Positions 26,813 through 35,719 of a stretch of DNA of 64,000 nt are shown piece after piece. A program made the translations under genes and the position numbers. A model generated the notes under the pieces. The model did no database searches and was not told the origin of the DNA. It was given only the letters and a program-made list of their open reading frames with translations. The DNA is from Symbiodinium natans (lineage: Eukaryota > Sar > Dinophyceae > Suessiales > Symbiodiniaceae), in assembly GCA_905221605.1 (NCBI GenBank), contig CAJNDS010002816.1, forward strand, positions 1-64,000, read 5' to 3'. The first letter of the stretch is position 1; each line of letters begins with the position of its first letter.

Positions 26813-29780
26813 AAGCACTAGGATCATGCAGAACGAGTGCAACGACAATATATGCCTGTTGCATGACTGATACCGTACTGCCAAGAAAGCTTTGGATATC
26901 CGCCTCGCTTTTGCAGACTTGCGCAAAAGAGCTTTTCTGAGTCTTCTGTGTGAGAAGGCAGAAGAAAGACGGGAGTCTTTGAATGGCAAGTTTGCACGTG
27001 TCATTGCGAGGGCTCAAGTTTTGCTGCATGCACGCAATCGCAAGGTCAGCAAGTTGACCTAGATCAGCGAGGATACTGATCTGATCAGAGGAATCCTGTT
27101 CAGAATGCAACGGCAGAGCAAGAATGGGCTGTGGCTGCTGGCGCATGGAGCACTTGCAGTGGATCTGCACAAGCATGGTGTATTGCTCCTTGGCCGGAAT
27201 AGCCCAAATGGCCTTACTATACACCTCAGTAAAGCTTTGAAGCTCCAACGGTGTAGCACTTGCCAATTGAAGATAGGTCAGACCAAGTATGTGTGCAAGC
27301 TTGGCTCGAGCAGCCTCACGTATATTATATCCAACCGCAGCAAGGACAAGAGCTGCTTGTTTAGGAAAGGGGGCGTAATGCTGGCATTGCTCTTTGTTCC
27401 ATTGAGCACACGAGATGACCCGATAGGCAGCAGCAACAGGGCAATAAAGGCCAGCAATGCGCCTTTGCACTTCTTCTTGAACGTTGGCCGGGACTTCCGC
27501 CTGGAACCTTAGGACAGTATTACGTCTTCTAGCAATCTCAACCTTTTCCTTGCTACTCTCAATATTTCTTTTGCCAGTCCCACCTTCTTGACTCAACTGT
27601 GCTGAGGCAGGATTTTCCGGTAACATATTGGCAGCCGTATCATCACCTTTAACAGCAGGAGGCTTTCCATGGAGCAAAGTCGGGCACTGGGCAGTATCCG
27701 ATTGCTCCATGGCAACCTTGCTTGACTTCCCATCCTGATGATTGGCACATCTGGCTTTGTTCGGCTTATTGGCTGCAGTAGCCTTAAGTCTATCATCAGT
27801 GTGGATGTTAAAAGCATAGATGACGCTAGTATTAATCCCTATCAACTTGATGATATCACATGAGTGACATCGTGGCAGGAATAGAAGCGCGCCCTGATGT
27901 AGGGAGACGAGAACATTGTTACTCGCAGAAGATCCCGGATGACAAGCGAGATGTTGGCCGTTCTTGAGAACTAGCGGGATCTCTAGTTCAGTCTTACCAG
28001 TAATGCGGACAAGCAGGTACTGGATAGATCCCAGTTCAGCAGTAAAGTCTTCATCCTCTTGGGAAGCCTTAGGAAGGTTTTCTGGCAATCTCCAACCTTG
28101 AAAGGCTTCATTTTGGCTGAGAAATGTCTGGACACTCTGCAGCTTCACTAGTTCGGGAACATCCTCACATTTACCAGTCATAACAACGTAGGGCGCCTGT
28201 CTGTCAATGATCAGGAAATGTGTTTCAAGGTCATCCTTGTGCCAAATTGTACTAGCAATTCGTTGTTTGGACAAGGGGTGATACTCATCCCTTGCTCTGA
28301 CATGGATCAATCTTCCTTGCCCAATCTTATCGCTCCCAGAGTGGCAATTCAAAAAATGTTCTCTAGGGTTCTCGGAAATGTGATTAATGGGCTTGTTGCT
28401 CCATCTTGGGGCATCAACAACCTCTTGCAGCAATTGCACTTCAGTTCTTCCACAAGGAAGGTCGAAATATTGACATTGAGTGAGCGCATCGGCAGCGGCG
28501 ACAGTAGCAGTTACATGGACAGCAGGTATGACAACATCAGTGCCAGCTAATACATGTACGATTCCTCTGTATTGCACCGGAATTTTGATGTGCTCAAGAT
28601 CCTGAATAATGTCTTGCATGTCTCCGGTGCAATTGTGAAAGGTGATCTGCAGAGAAACCTCTGTAGAGTTGAAAGGTTGAGTCACCTTCCAAGCAAAGAT
28701 TTCCTGTGAGTTCTTCACATTGCAAATGTGAAATCTTGCGGCATGCAACGCGAGGCTGTCAGGGATGGTAAGCTGCTTTTGCCGAAGACCCAAGATAGCC
28801 TTCTGCAGCTGATAGGGGTCCGCAAAGATCCTCAGATACTTCCCAGGAGCAGTGTGGAACGCATTCATAAGCCTGTGCTGATTGAGAATGCAATGCACTT
28901 GAAAGGCTTCATCCTTAGTTCGGGCAGAGTTGATAGCATATGGGAGGTCAACGAAGTTGACACTATTGCCCGGCATCCCTTCAAGAGGCGCAAAGAGATA
29001 CCAGACCTGGAGCTCAATTTGTGATTTGCCTTCAATTTGTTTGAGCACCTTATCATACATCTCTTCAACCTTCAGCATTAAAGCTTGAAGTTGACTTATG
29101 CTGATCTTAGGCGCTCTGAGGCAAACAACACATCGATTCTCCTGATCAGTTAACGCAACGATGGGCTGCTGTGGCTTCCTAATGTGAGCCAGTCCAAAGT
29201 CTCGACTGAGGTGTTTAACTTCCTCGTCAAATGTTCCAACAGTGCCAGCGATAATGACTTCAGTATTGCCGGCTTCTTGCTTCATGGAAGGCGTTATGGC
29301 AATGTAGTAGCAAGTGTGATGGACAGGGTAGCTGCTGGGAATGTAAGTGACCAAATATACAAGTTCCCGCTTGCCCTGCACTTCAATGGCACCAATAACC
29401 GTCAGGCTGTGGATTTGACGAAGGAAGTCTTCATCATAACTCCTGAAGAGTACACAGGGGATGTCTGATATGGAAAGTGAGCTGTGCAAATTACTCACGA
29501 TCGTTATACTCATCTGTTGTGTAAGACCCTTCCTTAGATTGTGAAGGAAACTCTTACTAGGGTTGACGAGTAAGATAGATTGGAGCTCTGAGCCCTGCAC
29601 TTGGCGCAATTCTTGCATAGTTTGTGTAGACACGATGCATCCATCTCTAAGATACTCCAGCAAATGTGTTGATGGTGTTCTGGCAAAGAGAGCATCATAC
29701 TCAGTGAGATGACCCAACATAAAGTCGGCAAGACACTGAAATGCGCTTCCATCGATGTTGCTGATTCGATCTTGCGACAT
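26811..29780 (-). CDS. ORF1 of the giant element, 989 residues, unknown
   Basis: Starts at ATG 29780 and ends at TAG 26811-26813. The same frame stays open into the methyltransferase, so one stop codon separates the two. The protein has a folded-looking N-terminal 600 residues and then a charged, low-complexity Lys/Ser/Glu stretch (about 660-740), followed by a helical C-terminus. CVVCLRAP and LPRCHSCDIIKL are isolated Cys pairs, but no zinc knuckle or coiled coil of the usual LINE ORF1 kind is visible. By position it corresponds to a LINE ORF1 or gag, whose products normally bind the element RNA. That role is an inference from order alone. Confidence 0.65.
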   Translation of the reverse strand: MSQDRISNIDGSAFQCLADFMLGHLTEYDALFARTPSTHLLEYLRDGCIVSTQTMQELRQVQGSELQSILLVNPSKSFLHNLRKGLTQQMSITIVSNLHSSLSISDIPCVLFRSYDEDFLRQIHSLTVIGAIEVQGKRELVYLVTYIPSSYPVHHTCYYIAITPSMKQEAGNTEVIIAGTVGTFDEEVKHLSRDFGLAHIRKPQQPIVALTDQENRCVVCLRAPKISISQLQALMLKVEEMYDKVLKQIEGKSQIELQVWYLFAPLEGMPGNSVNFVDLPYAINSARTKDEAFQVHCILNQHRLMNAFHTAPGKYLRIFADPYQLQKAILGLRQKQLTIPDSLALHAARFHICNVKNSQEIFAWKVTQPFNSTEVSLQITFHNCTGDMQDIIQDLEHIKIPVQYRGIVHVLAGTDVVIPAVHVTATVAAADALTQCQYFDLPCGRTEVQLLQEVVDAPRWSNKPINHISENPREHFLNCHSGSDKIGQGRLIHVRARDEYHPLSKQRIASTIWHKDDLETHFLIIDRQAPYVVMTGKCEDVPELVKLQSVQTFLSQNEAFQGWRLPENLPKASQEDEDFTAELGSIQYLLVRITGKTELEIPLVLKNGQHLACHPGSSASNNVLVSLHQGALLFLPRCHSCDIIKLIGINTSVIYAFNIHTDDRLKATAANKPNKARCANHQDGKSSKVAMEQSDTAQCPTLLHGKPPAVKGDDTAANMLPENPASAQLSQEGGTGKRNIESSKEKVEIARRRNTVLRFQAEVPANVQEEVQRRIAGLYCPVAAAYRVISCAQWNKEQCQHYAPFPKQAALVLAAVGYNIREAARAKLAHILGLTYLQLASATPLELQSFTEVYSKAIWAIPAKEQYTMLVQIHCKCSMRQQPQPILALPLHSEQDSSDQISILADLGQLADLAIACMQQNLSPRNDTCKLAIQRLPSFFCLLTQKTQKSSFAQVCKSEADIQSFLGSTVSVMQQAYIVVALVLHDPSA

Positions 29781-29879
29781 GGTGCAGATACCTTACGCCG
29801 AAGCTATCCGTACTGCACAATGCGCAAGACAAATTTGCCAAAAGGTGCAAATAAAGTAAAGAAGCTCCCACCCTTAAGA

Positions 29880-30164
29880 AGTTTGCAAGAAAGAGAACGT
29901 GCGTTCACACTCAGCAACTTAACAAGGAAGGAAACGGGCGTTCCCAACTTTAATAAAGAAAGGGAACACAACGTAAAAAGTAAGAGAAAGAGAACGGGCG
30001 TTCTCAATCTCAGCAAGTTGCAAGAAAGAGAAGCGTTAGAGAAAGAGAACGGGCGTTCTCAGTCTCACTAGTAAAGCAAGAAAGAGAAACAAAGAGAAAG
30101 AGAACGGGCGTTCTCAGTCTCGACTAGTTAGAGAAAGGTGGCAGGACAACTGAGGGCTCAGTTG
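29880..30164. repeat. Leader array of GG-centred palindromes, 55-bp period
   Basis: GAGAACG / GG / CGTTCTC occurs at 29990-30005, 30045-30060 and 30100-30115, exactly 55 bp apart. An imperfect copy lies at 29930-29945 and a TG-centred relative at 29895-29906. A different 8-bp-arm palindrome, CAACTGAG / GG / CTCAGTTG, follows at 30147-30164. The spacers are AAGAAAGAG-rich. The array fills the untranslated leader between the relict spliced leader and the ORF1 ATG. Confidence 0.85.
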
Positions 30165-30475
30165 ACGCAACTTTCGAGCGCTCAACCCACAAAGACTCAA
30201 GGGAGAGCCAATGCAGCTTGCAAAGTGTTTACAGTGCGAAATCCAAAGCCAAGCTTTGGATTCTTCTTGCAAGCGGGCGCTCACAAGGAACTGCGCAATG
30301 CTAAGAAGCCCCAGCTACAAAGCAAACACAGCACCAAGCACACCTACGCCTCCAGGCTGTCCCAGAGGGGGCCGCTACCTACGTGTAGGGTTCCAAGCAA
30401 AGCCAGACCTTTAGCTACGGACTCCCACCCCTTCTACGGCGTCCCTGGTGGCTTAACCACCTCGAGCAAAGCGGC

Positions 30476-30497
30476 CTTGAGCCAAAGGGGGTACGGA
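30476..30497 (-). other. Relict dinoflagellate spliced leader (DinoSL-like)
   Basis: Read on the minus strand, this 22-mer starts TCCGTA and ends TTTGGCTCAAG, and matches the conserved dinoflagellate spliced leader at 19 of 22 positions by eye, the three differences being in its centre. It is about 0.7 kb upstream of the ORF1 ATG and in the same orientation. Dinoflagellate mRNAs receive this leader by trans-splicing, and retroposed copies keep it as a relic. A second, weaker leader-like stretch (about 12 of 16) adjoins it at 30461-30475. Inferred: the element's RNA was trans-spliced before reverse transcription. Confidence 0.7.
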
Positions 30498-30528
30498 CAG
30501 CTTTGACCATCACCACTGTGATTCTTGT

Positions 30529-31428
30529 GTGCCTGTAGCTCAGCGTGACCTGTCCTCTGAAGTCGGGCAGAACCTTTTCTGGGATCTGATGAAGAAACAT
30601 CCTCCGTTCCTCGTGCATCTTGGCTTGCCATGTGGGACAAGCAGCAAGGCGCGAGGCAGACCTTTGCCAAATGGAGAGATAGGGCCGTCTCCTCTGCGCA
30701 GCCGAGACTTCCCGCTGGGGCTGCCCAGCCTACAACCTGGCTCGGTGGACTCTTGCCGGGTTGACACTGCCAATCGGCTCTATGCTTTCGGCTATAGAGT
30801 GCTGAGATATTGTCTTGACAACAGCATCATAGTTTGCATTGAGAACCCGCGCAATAGTTTCTTGTGGGAGATTCTTGCGGCGTTTGAGCCGTCTGAACCC
30901 AGTCATCGCCTCCTGCCCCGTCTTTCTGAGGTGTGCTTTGATCAATGCTGCCATGGGGGCGCCAGGCCCAAGGGAACCAAGCTGCTGTGCTCCCCCGAGT
31001 GCTTTGAATCACTCCGTGCATCCTGCCCGGGAAATCACCTTCACAAGCCGTGGGGCAGGATCGTTGAATGCGGGAGTGTTCGTTTTGCAACCAAGGATGA
31101 AGCCGCGTATCCTTGTATCCTTGCACAGAGGTATTCTCTCTGCGTGGCCCAGCGGGCGCTGGCGGCGGGTTTTTCGTTGGTTCCCCAACCCACCGCACGG
31201 AGTCAAGCTTTGCAGTTCGCCGGCAGACAGACATGCTCCTCTCGTGTCGGAGTTCTCCCAGGTCGCGTGGATGCCTCGGAGGTCTTTTGCCCCCTTGCCT
31301 CACCTGAAGCTTCTGCGCCCGTCGATAGGGGGTGTTCTGGCGCAGCAGGACCTAGGCATCCTTCAGGGAGGGACCATCCCTGGAGCCCCGCTCTCCCCTG
31401 GCAACCCTCAGGGAGGGACCATCCCTGA
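30529..31428 (+). CDS. Methyltransferase-like domain of the DIRS-like element
   Basis: The frame opens at a GTG, so the true start is not fixed. It contains FLVHLGLPCGTSSKAR (about residue 27), IVCIENPRNSFLWE (about 101) and CHGGARPKGTKLLCS (about 141), then GNHLHKPWG. The Pro-Cys and Glu-Asn-Pro pairs recall motifs IV and VI of cytosine methyltransferases, with the later block in the position of a recognition region. The classical motif I is not evident, so activity is doubtful. It lies directly upstream of the RT block in the same orientation. The C-terminal 60 residues run into a GC-rich tandem repeat. Confidence 0.5.
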   Translation: MPVAQRDLSSEVGQNLFWDLMKKHPPFLVHLGLPCGTSSKARGRPLPNGEIGPSPLRSRDFPLGLPSLQPGSVDSCRVDTANRLYAFGYRVLRYCLDNSIIVCIENPRNSFLWEILAAFEPSEPSHRLLPRLSEVCFDQCCHGGARPKGTKLLCSPECFESLRASCPGNHLHKPWGRIVECGSVRFATKDEAAYPCILAQRYSLCVAQRALAAGFSLVPQPTARSQALQFAGRQTCSSRVGVLPGRVDASEVFCPLASPEASAPVDRGCSGAAGPRHPSGRDHPWSPALPWQPSGRDHP

Positions 31429-31570
31429 GGCTCCTGAGGCCCCAGATTCCCCTAGCACCCTTCAGGGAGGGACCATCCCTGAGCTCCCGGTTCCACTAGC
31501 ACCCTTCAGGGAGGGACCATCCCTGGAGCCCCGATTTTGTCAGGCGCTGTTCAGGGAGGGAGCATCCCGG
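31361..31570 (+). repeat. Five-copy CAGGGAGGGACCATCCC tandem repeat in a linker
   Basis: CAGGGAGGGACCATCCCTG-type units lie at about 31364, 31411, 31465, 31508 and a diverged one near 31552. Each unit is itself a hairpin (TCAGGGA ... TCCCTGA). In one frame they encode QGGTIP-type peptide repeats. Confidence 0.7.
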
Positions 31571-32076
31571 AAACCTCAGCCTTTGCGTCGCTTGAGCCTG
31601 GAACCCCTAGTGGTTCGCCTTTGCAGGATGGTTGTGAGGATTGGGTTCAAGTAGGGGTTCTTAGGAGTCCTTCTGAGTTTGTGGATGAGGCGAAGAAGGT
31701 GCCGCATCCAATGGATTCAGCCAATCCTTTGGAGGCTGTGACGCTCGCGGCCTTGAGGGAGAACCTCACCATCACATTCCTCAAGGAGGGGGTGCCTTTG
31801 GTGGGGGTCAGAGTGCCCTCCGTGCTTCGACTACAAGCTTGTGCCCGCGGCCTTGACTGAAGCCGAACTCTTCCAGACTGCACAGGTCAGACGGGAGGCG
31901 CTTTTGAGCAAGTCCGAGCCGATTGATGCTGAGGAGGCAAGAGTCTTGGCGGAGGCATCTCAAGAGGAGGTGACGCTCGGCTTCCTTGAGGGGCCGTTTT
32001 ACAGCAGGGATGAAGTTTCATCCCGACTTGAGACAGAGGACTGGACGGTGATACGCCGCTTCGTCATTTTTCCAGG
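31571..32076 (+). pseudogene. Linker leading into the reverse transcriptase, two frames
   Basis: The coding signal passes from a frame ending at 31860 to one running 31841-32083 (TEAELFQTAQVRREALL ... FLEGPFYSRDEVSSRL). The second part looks like the region that precedes RT in this element type (GPFYSRDEV, then a tryptophan and RRFV), and it passes by another frame change near 32080 into the RT. Confidence 0.4.
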
Positions 32077-33020
32077 GTGCTGAGGGCAAAGCACGCCCAA
32101 TCGACAACTGCCTCGAGGCCCAGCTTAACTCGGGGTACACATCGAGCATCCACTTGCGTTTGCAAGACGGTGACTACCTGGCCGCCATGGCCCTGTTCGT
32201 TGCCCGCGAGATCCACGGGGGCAGGGCGCACCCCGAGGCGAAGGAGTGGCGCGGAAAGTGCCTTGACTTGAGCAAAGCGTATAAACAGCTTGCAGTTCTG
32301 CCAGCCCACCGGCCTCTGGCAGTCATAGCAGTGCGGCAAGAGGATGGGCGCGACGCGCTGTGCTTGTCAAACAGCTTGCTTTTTGGTAGTACCGCAGCAG
32401 TATATGCCTTTAACCGGGTGAGCCGTTGCTTGTGGTTCTTGATCAATCGACTGCTCTGGATTCCTTCCGGGGTGTACTTCGACGACTACCCCCCGTTATG
32501 TCCAGCGGCCACGGCCGAGAGTGCGGACTCGGTTGTGAGCGACTTTTTGGATTGCCTGGGGTGGCGTCACGCCAAGACGGGTGTGAAGGGTCGTGCCTTT
32601 GCTCCAAGCTTTGACGTCTTGGGGATGACCTTGGGCCTGGACAGGGTAGCCCAAGGAGAGGTGAGCCTTGCCAACAAGCAGGGTCGCATCGAGCGCATTG
32701 TAGCCCAGCTTCAGGAGGTTGGTTCTAGGGGTGAGATTAGCAGGCAGCTTGCCCAGGTCCTGCAGGGTTTGTTGCAATACGCTTCTGGCTTCTACGCTGG
32801 CAGGGCTTTGAAACACGCCTCGCATGTGCTTTCGCGTATAGTGGGTGGCTTACACTTCAGCCCCCTTGACCTCCGAGATTTTTGCCGTCATACCATCCGC
32901 CTTTTGCAGGACGAGACCCCGCGCATTTTGAGGTGCTTCATGACAACCGATGTCCTCCACCTTTGGACGGATGGCTCCTGGGAGTCAGGGGTGGCGGGAG
33001 TTGGACTTGCCGCCAGTTGA
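32077..33020 (+). CDS. Reverse transcriptase of the DIRS-like element
   Basis: The frame starts with GAEGKARPIDNC near 32080, which fits the RT fingers motif (K.R.IDN). CLDLSKAYKQLAV is motif A. SLLFGSTAAVYAFNRVSR is in the place of motif B, and SGVYFDDYPPL is motif C with the Asp pair. FDVLGMTLGL lies in the thumb. RNase H begins at LHLWTDGSWES and continues in another frame after about 32990. It would copy the element RNA into DNA. About 310 residues are open without interruption. Confidence 0.75.
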
Positions 33021-33373
33021 TTTGCGAAATCGAAATGTTCGCGATTCTTGCATCCATGATGGAATTGAGTTCCATCCTGGAGTCCCGAAGAGTAGTGTGG
33101 TGGGTGGACAACAACGCCACCCGCAGCCTCGTGATAAAGGGGGCCAGCAGAAGCTGGGCCATGCATACTCTTGCCCGAATCTTCTCCCAGTTGGACCAGG
33201 AGCACCCATCCATGTGGTGGGTATCACGAGTGCCTTCCTTTTCGAACCCAGGTGATGCGCCATCGCGAGGTCACGGCATCGAGGTCGTGACGATGGTGGG
33301 AGCATCTGAAGTCCAACCCTTCACCCGCTTGGAGGAGCTGGCGAAGAGGATCCTTGAGCTCAAGCGAGCCTGA
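32950..33373 (+). CDS. RNase H part of the DIRS-like element
   Basis: This continues the RT after a frame change near 32990. Acidic residues in RNase H order: TDGSWE (upstream frame), CEIEMFAIL, WWVDNNAT and SNPGDAPSRG. These elements usually have exactly this set after the RT. The ORF ends at 33373 with a charged C-terminus. Confidence 0.65.
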
Positions 33374-33579
33374 ACGCGATCAGGGGTGGTGGGGCTCACT
33401 TGAAGGCCGTAGTGGCGGCCGGGAGACTTCTTGAGACTGCACGTGGCCCTCGCGCTACCCCTGATGCTGTATGAGAAAAAGGAAGGATCCAACTGGGTGG
33501 AATATGCATGAGTTATTCCCATCGGGAGTTTTTAAGGAAATGTTTAAGATGAGATATTCCGATTGAGATGTAGATTGAG

Positions 33580-34807
33580 ATGAGTTTTCTCCCTTTTGGA
33601 TTTATATATGTTTGGGAATTGAGATACACCAAACCAGAAAACCCCCGTACCCAGAAAGAGGTGTATGTCAGGACCCTGCGATCCGCGAAGCAGATGCTAC
33701 GACTCTGCGGCCAAGAGCCCGAGGCCAATGTTGGGACTGAGGGTGCAGTTGTGTTTCGACCGGAACCAGTTTCCGTGTACCGTCGTGAAGGGCTTAGGCT
33801 GGGTGACTTGACCAATTCCGAAAAGCAGGAAATTACCAAGCGGATTGAGTCTTTGCTGGACAGTATTGAAGGGAGTGGGCAGGCAGGAAAGGCGATTGGG
33901 CTGAACAGCGCAGCGCGTGCTATTGTGCGTCGGATAGCAGCTGGCCGTGGGTTTTCCCACGAGACCTCAGAGGACAAAAGCGAAATGCTTCTTTTCCATG
34001 GTGAGAAAGCCCCCTTGAGAGGTCATGGGCCAGCTTCAACACATGCACTCGTAGCTGCATCTACCCCGCGCCGCCTATCTCTTTCCCTGCCGCCTAGGAG
34101 CGATCGCAGCGCTCCCGCACCCACCGGTGCGAGCCCCACTTCAACCGCCGAGGTTGTTTCCCCAGCCACTGCTGTATCAGGCGGTACTTTGTTCGAGCTA
34201 GAGCTGCTGAGAAAGGAGAATGCTCAGCTACGCAAAGAGCTAGAGAGGTCTGAGACGAGGACAGCGGGCCTCCAGACCCAGCTCCGGGCGCAACACTCGC
34301 TCCGTCAGGCATCCCACAACAAGGTGCCTACGACTGGGTATGACGCCAGCATTGCGTCGGCCACGCTTCTCCCGGACAGCGAGTGGGTTGACAAGGCTGT
34401 CGTTGACATCTCGCCGTCTGCGGGCGAGGGAGGCCCAGTCGCCATTTTGGCCACGGCGTACACATACGATTGTGATCAGATCACACCGGCACTATGTGCC
34501 GCGTGCCGGTCCGGTACCAAGGTTCTCTTGCTGGTCGATGAAAAAACAGAGTTTGAGGGAGTCCGGCGTCGAGGTCCACGTCATATCGGGGAAGCCGTTG
34601 TCGCTCATCTACCCCCGACAGACCGGTTGGTCTGGAGCGTTACATGCAAAAACGCTCTTAGTGGACCGTGGCTCGACCACGTGTGTGTATGCCGGGTCGC
34701 ACAATTATACCCGCGCCAGCAGGTGTAATTTTGAAATGGTCATGCGCTACGAGACCTCAGAAGCCGAGGGAGATCCTCGCGGAGACCTACAAGGCTTGGT
34801 TCTCTGA
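33580..34807 (+). pseudogene. Phospholipase-D-like (HKD) protein, one frameshift
   Basis: ATG at 33580 with an in-frame stop just upstream. About 330 residues are read in the first frame: a basic N-terminus, a Ser/Pro linker, a short coiled coil (ELELLRKENAQLRKELE) and VAILATAYTYDC ... TKVLLLVDEKT, which fits the start of a PLD-like domain. Near 34560 the signal moves to the second frame: ESGVEVHVISGKP, then LHAKTLLVD (HxKx4D) and YAGSHNYTRASRCNFE (GSxNYT), the second half of the HKD signature. It stops at 34807. Such single-HKD proteins include endonucleases and helper proteins of mobile elements. The frame change means decay or an assembly indel. Confidence 0.65.
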
Positions 34808-35452
34808 CTTGTGGGATCGCTCTATCCCTGCGAAGTTGGACTTCGAGCCGAGGCGTAGGCATCGCGAGAAAGGGCCGCCCAGAGGCCAAGACAGGCCATC
34901 CTCTTGATCTGAGAGCGCGCGTTGAGCAGGTGGTGGCCCGTAGGTTAGCCTGTCTAGATTTCGCCGTTTGCACGGAATCGGGGATCCATGTCTCTTTAAA
35001 ACCCGGGGCTGCTGGAAGCGGCTGTGCTTGTGTGATAGAGACATGTCCCCTCGCTTCGTGCATTGTGATGTTGCATTTTTGCAGCAAGCATCATTGTAGC
35101 ATGTGATGCAGTGACGTAGCGATTGCATGTCGTTTGCTCTTGCTTTGTACAGCTTCACGTCATCTCGACTGCAGCTGTGGACACTCAATTCTCAGGTCGT
35201 AGCTCAAAGCAGTTTGCTTAGCCGAGCTATTAGCCGAAGGCAACAAACCCGCCATAGTGCTTGTTAACGTACTGCAGCTGCGCAGCAGGTTTTGCGAGCT
35301 CTTGAGTGCGATCCGAACGGGATCGAGCGGCACTGTGATTCGGGACTTGCGAGAAGAGCAAGGAAACAATCGGCTGACCGAGTGACTGCGCTAAGCCAAG
35401 GAACCCAAGTAGTCTGCTTTGGACGTTTCCCCCGGGTCCGCTGGACCTTCTT
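34808..35452. other. No gene seen
   Basis: Nothing recognisable, and only short frames without domains. The base composition is near neutral and no long repeat was noticed. Confidence 0.4.
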
Positions 35453-35677
<225 letters not shown>

Positions 35678-35719
35678 CGTACTATATTTGTCAGTACATG
35701 ATACAAAGAATAGCAGGGT

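Larger units (their letters stand above)
1778..30497 (-). mobile_element. Giant polycistronic DNMT-LINE-helicase element (proposed)
   Basis: All substantial coding sequence over this span is on the minus strand, with junctions that are often tiny: the same frame across one stop at 26811, an ATGA overlap at 23484-23481, and closely spaced ORFs near 11.1 kb. Recognisable parts in order are a C5 DNA methyltransferase, APE endonuclease, reverse transcriptase, CCHC finger, RNase H, a polymerase-like tail, a GxSxG hydrolase-like motif and an SF1 helicase. A relict spliced leader marks the 5' end and GG-centred palindromes recur throughout. Known: dinoflagellate retrotransposons carrying DNA methyltransferases have been reported. 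Inferred: that the helicase half belongs to the same element rather than to an older neighbour. No target-site duplication or poly(A) tail was found, and the 3' limit is uncertain. Confidence 0.6.
30498..33374 (+). mobile_element. DIRS-like RT element with methyltransferase-like domain, degenerate
   Basis: Plus-strand coding block abutting the giant element head to head. Order: methyltransferase-like domain, repeat-bearing linker, reverse transcriptase with VYFDDYP, RNase H with TDGSWE. The RT resembles the DIRS/Ngaro branch more than LINE or Copia RTs. Four frame changes are needed to read it through. Tyrosine recombinase and terminal repeats were not found, so the family label is tentative and the limits are approximate. 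Confidence 0.55.

Noticed and set aside
31361-31570. CRISPR-like repeat array
   Set aside because: The units are coding-phase tandem repeats with short, similar spacers in a eukaryotic retroelement, and no cas gene is present.
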